Assembly: GCA_020634395.1 (NCBI GenBank)
Contig: JACKBU010000008.1
Location: forward strand, 1-64,000
Length of the DNA stretch: 64,000 nucleotides
Direction of reading: 5' to 3'
Source of the DNA: Ardenticatenaceae bacterium
GTDB lineage: Bacteria > Chloroflexota > Anaerolineae > Promineifilales > Promineifilaceae
The position numbers and the translations under genes were made by a program. This document shows, piece after piece, positions 28,244 through 36,733 of the stretch; position 1 is the stretch's first letter, and each line of letters opens with the position of its first letter. A model generated the notes under the pieces. That model made no database searches and had not been told where the DNA came from. It saw only the letters and a program-made list of their open reading frames with translations.

Positions 28244-28391
28244 GCCAGTTTTTGCGCGCATATTCATCGATTCTTAAAGGTTTCCCAACGCTACCGACGT
28301 ACCGTTGCCTGCTCGCGCAGTTTGAATACAATAATTTCAGTAGTTGGCAAGAATTCTGAAGACTACAGACTGTTTTAGCGAGGATTACCCA

Positions 28392-29774
28392 TTGCGTGAT
28401 CATCTAAAGAAGTTTATCTGGCTCGGTCTGATTGGAGCTGCTTTGCTGGCGACCGGTTGTGGAGCATTGGAAGCTCCGGAACGGCCGCCGCTGCCCACGC
28501 CGGTAGCTACAGCGCGCCCTTTTACGGCGAACCTGGAAGCGACCGGCGAAATGGTGTTGGATCCGGTTAGCGATGTGGCGCCAAAGGTAGATGACAGCAT
28601 TGCCACGCTGATAGAGCAGGTATCGCAGCAGCAGCTGATGGGTTATGTGCAGCGCATGGAAAGCTTCGGCAACCGCAATGCCTTTAGCGACACGGAGTCG
28701 GAGAATTGGGGGATTGGGGCAACGCGGCGCTGGATTTTTGATGAGTTTGTGCGGGTGGGAAACGGCCGTCTTCAGGTCAGCTACGATGACTTTCCGCTGG
28801 ATTACAACGGTTATTCCGCTCCGCAGAGTAATATCGTGGCCAAACTGCCGGGCACAGGCCAGGGCAATGGTGTGGTAGTGATCATGGCCCACTACGACAA
28901 CCGTGCCCCAGACATCATAGACGGTGAAAGCCGTGCCCCCGGCGCAAATGATAACGGCTCGGGCATCGCTCTGCTGCTGGAATCGGCCCGGCTGCTCAGT
29001 GCCCAGGAATGGAAACAAACCATCATCTTCCTGGCCACTTCTGCCGAAGAGGAAGGCACGGTGGGTTCGCGCCATTTTGCCCAGAATGCCTTTCTGGACA
29101 GCATGAACATCCTGGCCGCCATCAACTACGACGCCGTTGGCGGCCGTAAAGGAATTCCGCAGACGGTACGTGTGTTTGCCCCTAATCTGCCCTATTCTCC
29201 TTCGGGGCAGTTAGCCCGCTATTATGAATACGTGTCGGGCCTGTACGTACCAACATTTCCCATCACCGTGGTAGATGCGCTCGACCGCGAAGGGCGTTGG
29301 GGTGATCATCGGGAATTTGTGGCAGTTGGCATGCCGGCCGTGCGTGTGATTGAGTCGGAAGAAGATCCCGACATGGTAAACTCGGTGCGGGATACGTGGA
29401 ACCGGATCGACTACACTTATTTGCAGCGGGTGACGCAGTTGAATGTGGCCGTGGTCGCCTCGATTGCCGGGGCGCCAATGCCGCCGCCGGCCCCACTGGT
29501 GAACCCGACAGATGCCCTGGGCATGTACCAGTTACGCTGGCCGGTAAGCGAAGACGTGGCCGGGTATGCCATTTCGTTCCGCCCGGTGGGCGAGTCTTCT
29601 TACTCGGTTTTTCATCTAGTGAAGGAAAATCAGGCTGGCAACGTTGGGCTGACGGGTTTTGATCCGGCGGCTAATTATGTGGTGAGCGTGGGTGCGTTGG
29701 ACGAAAACGGCCGTCTTAGTTATTTTTCTCCAGAGATTATTGTTGGACCAGATGCGCTGGCCTTAAGCCAGTAA
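28392..29774 (+). CDS. M28-family zinc aminopeptidase, lipoprotein
   Basis: Predicted lipid-anchored aminopeptidase of 460 residues. The N terminus has a lipobox (LLATGC). The peptidase core shows the M28 ligand set: His in MAHYDN, Asp in GANDNGSG, the catalytic Glu pair in TSAEEEGTVGS, Asp in INYDAVGG and a late His in WGDHREF. The last 90 residues resemble a fibronectin-III-like domain (YQLRWPVSEDVAGYAISFRP). I use TTG 28392, behind GCGAGG, because it begins the signal peptide; an upstream ATG adds 16 residues of non-signal sequence. It lies 14 bp upstream of a hybrid histidine kinase, suggesting co-transcription. Confidence 0.9.
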   Translation: MRDHLKKFIWLGLIGAALLATGCGALEAPERPPLPTPVATARPFTANLEATGEMVLDPVSDVAPKVDDSIATLIEQVSQQQLMGYVQRMESFGNRNAFSDTESENWGIGATRRWIFDEFVRVGNGRLQVSYDDFPLDYNGYSAPQSNIVAKLPGTGQGNGVVVIMAHYDNRAPDIIDGESRAPGANDNGSGIALLLESARLLSAQEWKQTIIFLATSAEEEGTVGSRHFAQNAFLDSMNILAAINYDAVGGRKGIPQTVRVFAPNLPYSPSGQLARYYEYVSGLYVPTFPITVVDALDREGRWGDHREFVAVGMPAVRVIESEEDPDMVNSVRDTWNRIDYTYLQRVTQLNVAVVASIAGAPMPPPAPLVNPTDALGMYQLRWPVSEDVAGYAISFRPVGESSYSVFHLVKENQAGNVGLTGFDPAANYVVSVGALDENGRLSYFSPEIIVGPDALALSQ

Positions 29775-29788
29775 AGCAAACAAAAGAA

Positions 29789-32746
29789 ATGTCATCGCCG
29801 CCGCCGGAACGAGAAACAAAGATGCTGTCGGCCTTAAACACTGCTATCTCTTCTTTGCAGAAAGCGGCGCATTCGGAAACGGCCGTCTACCAGGCCTTTG
29901 GGGCACAGTTACAAAGCTTAGGGCTGCACGGCGCCATCAGCCTGCTAAATGAAGCCCGGACGCACTTTATTGTAAAAGCCCTGGTGATGCCGGAAAGTCT
30001 GACCAAGTTCTTGTGGGCCACAGAAAAGCTGCTAGGCGGCACTGTGGGCTACACTTATCCCAGCGAAACGGCCGTCATCGATCGCCAGGTTGTAGAAACG
30101 GGCGAGGGGATCTACCTGCCCGACAATCAAATCAAACTAGAACAAGTTTTCCCACGCGCCGGGTTTCTGGGCCGCCAGGCTTTACGGGGCTTTTCCGGTA
30201 TGCCCGCCGTCGTGGTTCCCATCTCGCTGGTGGGAGAAGCAGCCGGCGTGTTGTATGTGGCCGGAACCGTGCTGCAGCCGGAAGACGTGCCGGTCCTGAC
30301 TACCTTTGCCCAGCAAATTTCCCTGGCACTGCAGGATGCGCACCTTTTTGAAGCGCTGCAACAAAGCGAAGAAAAATATCGCCGGTTGTTTGAAATGGCC
30401 AACGAGGCGATTTTTGTCGTCGATGTGGCGTCGCTGCGCATCCTCTCGGTAAACCCCAAAACAATGCTGCTGACCGGGTTCAGCGAATCCGAACTGCTGA
30501 CCAAAACCATTGACGAACTAATGCCCGACGCCACACGATCGGCCGTCTTTGATTTTGTGCAGTCGATGGAAGAGCTGTCGGTGGTAGCCGAAACCACGTT
30601 AATCTCGGCGGACGACCAGACCCTCATTGTGCAGGTTTCAGCGACGATTTTCTATCTCAATGGGCGGCTTCTGCTGCATGGCCTGGTGCAGGACATTACT
30701 GAGAAGCAGCGCAGCAAGCAGCTGCAAACGGCCGTTTACCAGATTGCCACCCTCGCCAATTCAGACATCAGCCTGGATGACCTGTACCGTTCCATCCACG
30801 AAATCGTGAGCCAGTTTCTGGATGCGCGCAACTTTTACATTGCCCTCTACGACGCCGCCAACGAATTGGTCCTGCTGCCTTATTTTATCGACGAGCAGGA
30901 CAGTTATGACGGCCGTCCCTATCCCGCCGGGAACGGCCTGACCGAATATGTAATCCGCTCCGGCCAGCCACACCTTATCAGCGCGCAGCGCCACGCCGAA
31001 CTCATCCGGCAGGGCGTCGTCGACGAAGTAGGTCCACGCGCCCAAATCTGGCTGGGCGCCCCCCTGAAGACCAAAGACCAAACGTTTGGCGCCATTGTTG
31101 TGCAAAATTATCAGGACGCCACAGTCTACACCGAGCAGGAAAAAGAGTTCCTCGTCTTTGCCTCCGGCCAGATCGCTACGGCCATTGAGCGTAAACGAGC
31201 AGAACTGAAGCTGACGACCCTGGCGGCCGAATTGGAGCAGCAGGTCCACATGATGGACGTGGTCCTGTCTACCACGCCAGACCTGTTCATGATTCATGAT
31301 CTGGACGGCCGTATTCGCTATGCCAGTCCTTCGATGACCGAAATCCTCAACCAGCCCTTGGAAGAGGTGATCGGAAAAACCCTGGTCGAACTGAACGCAC
31401 CGGAAACTGTCATTGACGCCTTCTACCAATCTTTCGACGAGGCCCGGCTGGTGGGCCAGACAATTGGGGGCGAGGTACAGGTTCAGATGGGGGAAGAAAC
31501 TCGGTATTTTGAGTTCTATCTTTACCCGGTGTGCAATCCAGACGGCCGTGTGACCACCATCGTCTCCACAGCCCGCGACTATACGGTGCGCAAGCAGACG
31601 GAAGACGCCCTCCACCACACCCAGAAAATGGAAAGCCTGGGCGTGATGGCCGGCGGCGTGGCCCACGATTTTAATAACCTGCTCGTAGCCATTATGGGGC
31701 AAACCTCACTGGCCCTGGCCAAAATGCACACCACCGATCCGGCCTACCTTCACATCGAAAAGGCCGTGCGAGCCACAGAACGGGCAGCCGACCTGACGCA
31801 GCAGCTCCTGGCCTATTCCGGCCGCGGGCAGTTTGCCTTCCAACCGCTGCAGCTAGACACCATTATTCGCGAAAATCAGCACTTGCTGGAAGTGGTGATT
31901 CCGCCAACCGTGCAGCTAAAAGCCGCGCTAAAGGATGATTTGCCGCCCATCGAAGCGGATCCGGGTCAAATCCAACAGGTGGTAATGAACCTTATCCTGA
32001 ATGCGGCCGAAGCGTTGGAGGGCCAGTCCGGCACCATTTCGGTATGCACCGCTGTCAAAACGCTGACGGCCGTCGAGGCCGCATCCTGGCAGCGTACCAA
32101 ACACTCGCTTAAGCCCGGCGACTACGTCTCCCTCACCGTCAGCGACGATGGCTGCGGTATGAGCGAGGAAACGCTCAACCGGATATTCGATCCGTTTTTC
32201 ACCACCAAGTTTACCGGGCGTGGTTTGGGCCTGGCGGCCGTCTTGGGCATTATTCGCAGCCATAAAGGCGGCCTGCGCGTTACCAGCCAGTTGAACCAGG
32301 GCACAACGTTTGAACTGCTTTTCCCGGTAAGCAAATCGGCCGTCTCTGTGACCCCAGATAACAGTCCAGAAGAAGATCCACCTACGGCCGTTATCCTAGT
32401 CATCGACGACGAAGCGCCCGTGCGTGAAGCCATCAAAGACATCCTGGAAATGGAAAAAATGCAGACGCTGCTGGCGGTGGACGGCCGTTCCGGCCTCCAG
32501 CTTTATCAGCAGCACATCGACACCATCGACCTTGTTATCCTGGATTGGTTTATGCCCGGCCTCAATGGCGCTCAGACCCTAAAAGCCCTGCAGCAGATAA
32601 ACCCCCAGGTGCGTGTCTTAATCTCCTCTGGTTACAGCGAATCGGAAACCACCGACAACCTGGTCGCCAGTGATCAGATTAGATTTCTGCAAAAGCCCTA
32701 CACCCTAAGCCGTCTCATCGAAGAAATCAGGCGCTGCCTTGCCTGA
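29789..32746 (+). CDS. Hybrid histidine kinase (GAF-PAS-GAF-PAS-HisKA-HATPase-REC)
   Basis: Soluble 985-residue hybrid sensor kinase. Approximate order: GAF 20-185, PAS 192-305, GAF 325-465, PAS 485-605, HisKA with H626 (GGVAHDFNNLL), HATPase_c about 725-850 (NLILNAAEAL, DDGCGMS, GRGLGLAAVLG), and a C-terminal receiver with phospho-acceptor D919 (VILDWFMPG) and the Lys of LQKPYT. No membrane segment or DNA-binding domain is present; output must pass to another protein. ATG 29822 is an alternative start. It follows the M28 peptidase by 14 bp. Confidence 0.94.
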   Translation: MSSPPPERETKMLSALNTAISSLQKAAHSETAVYQAFGAQLQSLGLHGAISLLNEARTHFIVKALVMPESLTKFLWATEKLLGGTVGYTYPSETAVIDRQVVETGEGIYLPDNQIKLEQVFPRAGFLGRQALRGFSGMPAVVVPISLVGEAAGVLYVAGTVLQPEDVPVLTTFAQQISLALQDAHLFEALQQSEEKYRRLFEMANEAIFVVDVASLRILSVNPKTMLLTGFSESELLTKTIDELMPDATRSAVFDFVQSMEELSVVAETTLISADDQTLIVQVSATIFYLNGRLLLHGLVQDITEKQRSKQLQTAVYQIATLANSDISLDDLYRSIHEIVSQFLDARNFYIALYDAANELVLLPYFIDEQDSYDGRPYPAGNGLTEYVIRSGQPHLISAQRHAELIRQGVVDEVGPRAQIWLGAPLKTKDQTFGAIVVQNYQDATVYTEQEKEFLVFASGQIATAIERKRAELKLTTLAAELEQQVHMMDVVLSTTPDLFMIHDLDGRIRYASPSMTEILNQPLEEVIGKTLVELNAPETVIDAFYQSFDEARLVGQTIGGEVQVQMGEETRYFEFYLYPVCNPDGRVTTIVSTARDYTVRKQTEDALHHTQKMESLGVMAGGVAHDFNNLLVAIMGQTSLALAKMHTTDPAYLHIEKAVRATERAADLTQQLLAYSGRGQFAFQPLQLDTIIRENQHLLEVVIPPTVQLKAALKDDLPPIEADPGQIQQVVMNLILNAAEALEGQSGTISVCTAVKTLTAVEAASWQRTKHSLKPGDYVSLTVSDDGCGMSEETLNRIFDPFFTTKFTGRGLGLAAVLGIIRSHKGGLRVTSQLNQGTTFELLFPVSKSAVSVTPDNSPEEDPPTAVILVIDDEAPVREAIKDILEMEKMQTLLAVDGRSGLQLYQQHIDTIDLVILDWFMPGLNGAQTLKALQQINPQVRVLISSGYSESETTDNLVASDQIRFLQKPYTLSRLIEEIRRCLA

Positions 32747-32787
32747 AAACGGCCGTTAAAATCTCAGCTAATTCCTCCCTTCTCACA

Positions 32788-32816
32788 TTGACAAGCCCCC
32801 CCGCCTCTGATACCAT
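32788..32816 (+). promoter_or_regulatory. Candidate promoter for the S-box/aspartokinase transcript
   Basis: TTGACA (32788-32793) is followed after 17 bp by TACCAT (32811-32816). It lies about 105 bp before the riboswitch. A second CATAAT at 32866-32871 is an alternative -10. Two near-repeats of CCCARTTCTGTGG lie between them (about 32820-32850). Confidence 0.5.
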
Positions 32817-32921
32817 TTTGCCCAGTTCTGTGGATAGCCTTCCCAATTCTGTGGGAAAAGTCGCCATAATGTGGATAAATCACAGAACGACGTTCACAAC
32901 CAAATAACCTATCACCTACAC

Positions 32922-33055
32922 TTCTTATCCAGAGAGGCAGAGGGACCGGCCCGATGAAGCCTCGGCAACCTACCGACTGCATAAATTGCAGCGGTCATGG
33001 TGCCAATTCCGGCAGATGTGATTCCCCCATACGGGGAACTTCTGGAAGATGAGAG
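32922..33055 (+). promoter_or_regulatory. SAM-I (S-box) riboswitch
   Basis: The S-box signature is clear: AGAGAGGCAGAGGGACCGGC, then CCCGATGAAGCCTCGGCAACC and a later GGTGCCAATTCC, closing with GATGAGAG. P1 pairs 32922-32929 with 33048-33055 over eight bases. By family knowledge it binds S-adenosylmethionine and lowers expression when SAM is high. Here it precedes aspartokinase, the first enzyme of the aspartate route to methionine. Confidence 0.95.
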
Positions 33056-33074
33056 TTAGCGTTCCGCTTGCGGC

Positions 33075-33110
33075 GCCTCTTCAACCCTTCTAGAAGAGGC
33101 GTTTGTTTTT
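33075..33110 (+). terminator. Riboswitch-proximal terminator
   Basis: GCCTCTTC (33075-33082) pairs with 33093-33100 and is followed by GTTTGTTTTT. Its 5' arm can pair with the GAAGA of the P1 region (33045-33049), giving a plausible SAM-controlled antiterminator (inference). Confidence 0.85.
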
Positions 33111-33131
33111 AGATACCGAATTCTGGAAACC

Positions 33132-33182
33132 AACGGCTCTTCACACACTGGATGCAATGTGTGTGAAGAGCCGTTTTGCTTT
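33132..33182 (+). terminator. Second, 17-bp perfect terminator before aspartokinase
   Basis: A perfect 17-bp stem (33132-33148 with 33159-33175, loop 10 nt) is followed by TTTTGCTTTT. It lies between the riboswitch terminator and the lysC start with no promoter I can recognise after it. Confidence 0.85.
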
Positions 33183-33264
33183 TCAGGCAGTTTAACCAAT
33201 TCCCGATTCATGAACGAAGATTTACCATCAAACAGCAATCCGAAACTGAGAATGGAGTAGCATC

Positions 33265-34677
33265 ATGACTTTAGTAATGAAATTTGGCGGCACTTCAGTT
33301 GGCAGCGCCCAGGCTATGCGCGAAACGGCCGACCTCATCCTGAACGCTCGCGCCGAGTGGGGCCAGGTCGTAGTGGTAGCCTCGGCCATGGGCAGCAAGC
33401 CCGTCAAAGTGACCGATCTGCTTTTGCGCGGCGCGCAGTCCGCCCTTGAGGGCGAGGAGACGACCTACCAGGAAGTGGCGCGGCTTTTGCGCCAGGTGCA
33501 CTACGAGGCTATCGACGGCCTGCTTTCCCCAGAGGGAGAACGGCAAAAAATCCTGGCCGAAAATGGCAAGTTTATCGAGCGCTACGAAGCGTTGTGCCAG
33601 GCCGTTTTGGCGCTGGGGGAATTAACGCCGCGCGCGCTGGACACGATCAGCGGTATGGGCGAGCAGATGAGCGTACGCATCCTGGCTGCTTATCTGCGGC
33701 AGATAGGCCATCCGGCCGAGGCGGTAGATGCCACGGAGCTGATCGTCACCGACGACAATTTCCAGTCGGCCACGCCTTTACCGAAATTGACGAATGCCAA
33801 GACGCAGGCCCGGATACGGCCGTTACTCGACCAGGGCATCATCCCCATCATCACCGGCTTCATATCCGCCACCCAATCCGGCATCACCACCACTCTCGGC
33901 CGCGGCGGCTCCGATTTCAGCGCCGCCCTTGTCGGCCAGGCCCTCCAGGTCGACGAAGTGTGGATCTGGACCGACGTGGACGGCGTGATGACCGCCGACC
34001 CGCGCCTGGTCCAATCTGCCCGTTCTATTCCCACCCTCAGCTACCGCGAAGTGTCCGAGCTGGCCTTCTTCGGCGCGAAAGTTCTGCATCCCAAAACCAT
34101 GCGCCCCTGCGTAGAAAACAACATCCCCCTGCGCATTAAAAACACCTTCAACCCCGCCCACGCGGGAACCGTCATTGTGCCGGATACACCCAACGGCAAT
34201 GGCGGCGTCAAAGCCGTGACGGCGATCGACAAGTTGAGCCTGGTCACGGTGGAAGGGAAGGGTATGCTGGGCGTACCCGGCATCGCCGCTCGCACCTTTG
34301 GCGCCGTAGCCAAGGCCCAGGTCAGCGTCCTGCTGATCAGCCAGGCATCTTCGGAGCAGTCCATTTGTTTTGCCACTCCGGATGAACTGGCCGACAAAGT
34401 CATTCGCAGCCTGAACGCCGAGTTTGACGAGGAAATTCACCGCCAGGATATTGACCGTATCTGGGCCCAGCATTCTGTCTCCATTGTGACTGTGGTGGGT
34501 GCGGGGATGCGCGGCACGCCGGGTATAGCCGGCCGCGTCTTCACTGCCCTGGGGCAGCAAAACCTCAACATCATTGCCATTGCTCAGGGATCGTCGGAGT
34601 GCAGCATCAGCCTGGTGGTCGATGGGCAGGATACGGCGCAATCTGTCAGCCACATCCACGATTTGATTGTGGCCTGA
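33265..34677 (+). CDS. lysC: Aspartate kinase
   Basis: Phosphorylates aspartate, the first committed step to lysine, threonine and methionine. The 470-residue monofunctional enzyme opens with the kinase signature VMKFGGTSVGS and has the GRGGSDFSA nucleotide loop. Two ACT domains follow (from about 310 LVTVEGKGMLGVPGIA and 400 VTVVGAGMRGTPGIAGRV), the usual feedback sensors. The layout resembles the AK part of ThrA-type enzymes, but no homoserine dehydrogenase domain is fused. GGAG precedes ATG 33265. Control by the upstream SAM riboswitch suggests a methionine-directed isozyme. Confidence 0.95.
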   Translation: MTLVMKFGGTSVGSAQAMRETADLILNARAEWGQVVVVASAMGSKPVKVTDLLLRGAQSALEGEETTYQEVARLLRQVHYEAIDGLLSPEGERQKILAENGKFIERYEALCQAVLALGELTPRALDTISGMGEQMSVRILAAYLRQIGHPAEAVDATELIVTDDNFQSATPLPKLTNAKTQARIRPLLDQGIIPIITGFISATQSGITTTLGRGGSDFSAALVGQALQVDEVWIWTDVDGVMTADPRLVQSARSIPTLSYREVSELAFFGAKVLHPKTMRPCVENNIPLRIKNTFNPAHAGTVIVPDTPNGNGGVKAVTAIDKLSLVTVEGKGMLGVPGIAARTFGAVAKAQVSVLLISQASSEQSICFATPDELADKVIRSLNAEFDEEIHRQDIDRIWAQHSVSIVTVVGAGMRGTPGIAGRVFTALGQQNLNIIAIAQGSSECSISLVVDGQDTAQSVSHIHDLIVA

Positions 34678-34719
34678 CGGCCGTTGGTTGTGCAATCGCC
34701 AACAATCGGGTAAAACTTC

Positions 34720-34751
34720 GCCCGCAGATTCAGCCGTCTGCGGGCTTTTTT
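34720..34751 (+). terminator. Terminator after lysC
   Basis: GCCCGCAGA (34720-34728) pairs perfectly with TCTGCGGGC (34737-34745), followed by six T. It lies 14 bp before the small zinc-ribbon gene, whose promoter is not obvious. Confidence 0.9.
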
Positions 34752-34764
34752 ATGAGGATTTGTG

Positions 34765-34923
34765 ATGGGTAAAACGTTGTGTGATTTGAACAAGCTGCTG
34801 AAAAAAGATTTCGAGGCTTATACTGCCCTGGTAGACAGCCCCAATTTTATCTGCCGCAAATGCGGGCGGGCGGCCAACGAAAAGAAGAATTTGTGCGAAC
34901 CAAAGAAAATTAAGCGAGAGTAG
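34765..34923 (+). CDS. Short zinc-ribbon-like protein (52 aa)
   Basis: A 52-codon gene: the protein begins MGKTLCDLNKLLKKDFEAY and contains FICRKCGRAANEKKNLC, a Cys-x2-Cys plus later Cys that suggests a small metal-binding ribbon. GAGG lies eight bases before the ATG, and the stop is two bases before the SDR start, so translation is probably coupled. Similar tiny proteins starting LCDLNKL are, as far as I recall, widespread but uncharacterised in bacteria. Confidence 0.7.
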   Translation: MGKTLCDLNKLLKKDFEAYTALVDSPNFICRKCGRAANEKKNLCEPKKIKRE

Positions 34924-34925
34924 GA

Positions 34926-35831
34926 ATGGCCGTGAAAAAAGCATGGGTATGGGGGAGCGGAACGGCCGTTCTCCTTTCCATCATCGCGGGGAAACTGCTG
35001 CAGCGGCGGGCTGGGCATGGCAAGGATGCCTTGCCCGGTGCGCCGGATCAGCGCGGCTACGGACTTATCACCGGGGCGTCCAGCGGCATTGGCGCGGCGT
35101 TTGCCCGGCGGCTGGCCCAGGACGGCTACAATCTCGTCCTGGTAGCTCGCCGCGAAGAACGGCTGGCAGCCCTGGCCGGCGAACTGACCCAGGCCTACGG
35201 CATCACCGCCGAAGTCCTGCCTGCCGATCTCACCCAGGCCGCCGACGTAACCCGCGTAGAACAGCGCATCGCCAACCTGAAACTTTCCCTCCTGATCAAC
35301 AACGCCGGTTTTGGCACCAACCAGGGTTCCCTGCTGGCCTCCAACCTCGACGAGCAAATCGACATGCTAAATTTGCACGTCCTGGCCACCATGCGCCTGT
35401 GCCGCGCCGCGCTCCCGGGCATGACGGCCAGGGGCAGCGGCGCCATCATTAACGTTTCTTCCATTTCGGCCTTTTTCCCGCTGCCCGGCGACATCAACTA
35501 TCCCGCCTCTAAAGCTTACCTGGATACCTTCTCACAGGCGCTGCAGGCGGAAGTGGCCCGGCAGGGCATACGCGTGCAGGCGCTGTGCCCCGGCTTCACC
35601 CGCACCGAATTCCACGACACCGAGGCCATGACCGGCTTCCAGAAAAGCCGCATTCCAGCCATCATGTGGATGACTTCGGAGCAGGTGGTAGAGGATTCAC
35701 TGCGCTGCCTGGGTCGCGATCAGGTGATTTGCGTGCCCGGATGGCGCAACCAACTGCTGGTCCTCGGCTCGCAAAATGGGCTGGCAGGCCTCATTCTGCG
35801 CGTTGCGCGGCGCATCCGCCACCGTGGCTGA
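34926..35831 (+). CDS. Short-chain dehydrogenase/reductase with N-terminal anchor
   Basis: NAD(P)-dependent classical SDR of 301 residues. A hydrophobic N-terminal segment (7-25) is followed by the cofactor motif TGASSGIG, NNAG, and the active site Ser (INVSSISAF) with YxxxK (YPASK). The closing region (MWMTSEQVVEDSLRCLGRDQVICVPGW) matches the DltE/YqjQ-like oxidoreductase branch. Substrate not determinable. It directly follows the zinc-ribbon gene. Confidence 0.9.
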   Translation: MAVKKAWVWGSGTAVLLSIIAGKLLQRRAGHGKDALPGAPDQRGYGLITGASSGIGAAFARRLAQDGYNLVLVARREERLAALAGELTQAYGITAEVLPADLTQAADVTRVEQRIANLKLSLLINNAGFGTNQGSLLASNLDEQIDMLNLHVLATMRLCRAALPGMTARGSGAIINVSSISAFFPLPGDINYPASKAYLDTFSQALQAEVARQGIRVQALCPGFTRTEFHDTEAMTGFQKSRIPAIMWMTSEQVVEDSLRCLGRDQVICVPGWRNQLLVLGSQNGLAGLILRVARRIRHRG

Positions 35832-35843
35832 GAGAAGGAAAGC

Positions 35844-35910
35844 TGTAAGCTAAAAGCTATAAGCTGTTAGCCGTTAGCTATCAGCTACCAACTATCAACT
35901 CTCAACTACA
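35844..35910. repeat. Degenerate AGCTATAAGCTGTTAGC-type spacer repeat
   Basis: The 89-bp gap between SDR and uppP is mostly a degenerate array of AGCT-centred units (GTAAGCT, AAAAGCT, ATAAGCT, GTTAGCC, GTTAGCT, ATCAGCT) grading into CCAACTATCAACTCTCAACTAC. A similar ACTACCAACTACCAACGAC lies before cgoX (44271-44290). It is not coding. Confidence 0.55.
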
Positions 35911-35920
35911 AGGACAATAC

Positions 35921-36733
35921 ATGAGCATCATTGAAGCAATCTTTTTAGGAATTTTGCAGGGAGCCACTGAATTTTTACCGGTTTCCAGCTCCGGGCATCT
36001 GGTTTTGATTCCTTCCATTCTGAACATCACGCCGCCGGACCTGACGTTAATCGGTCTGGTTCATCTGGGCACGCTGGTGGCCGTGCTGATTTATTTTCGG
36101 CGGGATTTGTGGGATATTGTCACGGCCGTTTTGCGCGGCCTGCTCGTGCGCCAGCCGTTAGGCACAACCAACGCGCGCCTCGGCTGGTTTATCGTGGTGG
36201 GCTGCATCCCGGCGGCCATGGCCGGCTTTTTGCTGCAAGACTTTTTCGACAGCGTGTTCAGCCATCCGAATTGGGCGGCGTTCTTTTTGCTGGTCACGGC
36301 CGTTCTCCTCGTCATTGGTGAAAAATTGATCACGGGCACAAAAACATTTGATACCATGAACTGGTTGGATACCATCGTCATCGGCCTGTTCCAGATGACG
36401 GCGCTCTTTCCCGGCCTGTCGCGCAGCGGCAGCACCATCGTCGGCGGCCTGCTGCGCGGGTTTGACCGGCCTACGGCCGCGCGCTACAGCTTCTTGCTGG
36501 GTGTGCCGGTCATTTTGGGGGCCGGGCTGCTCTCGCTGCTGGATATTGTGACGGCCGACGTGATGGCCTTTTCCACGGCCGTTTACCTTTCCGCTTTCCT
36601 GGCCGCGGCCATTTCCGGTTACTTGTGCATTGCCTTTTTGCTAAGCTGGGTGCGCAATCACAGCCTGTATATTTTTGCGGTGTATACGGCCGTGTTAGGC
36701 AGCGGCTACCTGCTTTACTCGCTGCTGTCGTGA
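35921..36733 (+). CDS. uppP: Undecaprenyl-diphosphatase
   Basis: Removes a phosphate from undecaprenyl diphosphate on the outer face of the membrane, recycling the lipid carrier for peptidoglycan; overproduction gives bacitracin resistance in known species. The 270-residue polytopic protein has both BacA/UppP signatures: GATEFLPVSSSGHL near the N terminus and PGLSRSGSTIVGGLLRGF around 165, with about eight membrane helices. Its last codons overlap the GTG start of the next gene. Confidence 0.96.
   Translation: MSIIEAIFLGILQGATEFLPVSSSGHLVLIPSILNITPPDLTLIGLVHLGTLVAVLIYFRRDLWDIVTAVLRGLLVRQPLGTTNARLGWFIVVGCIPAAMAGFLLQDFFDSVFSHPNWAAFFLLVTAVLLVIGEKLITGTKTFDTMNWLDTIVIGLFQMTALFPGLSRSGSTIVGGLLRGFDRPTAARYSFLLGVPVILGAGLLSLLDIVTADVMAFSTAVYLSAFLAAAISGYLCIAFLLSWVRNHSLYIFAVYTAVLGSGYLLYSLLS

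Noticed and set aside
32922..33055. Lysine riboswitch, as might be expected before an aspartokinase gene
   Set aside because: The GCAGAGGGACCGGC, GATGAAGCC and GGTGCCAATTCC boxes are those of the SAM-I class.
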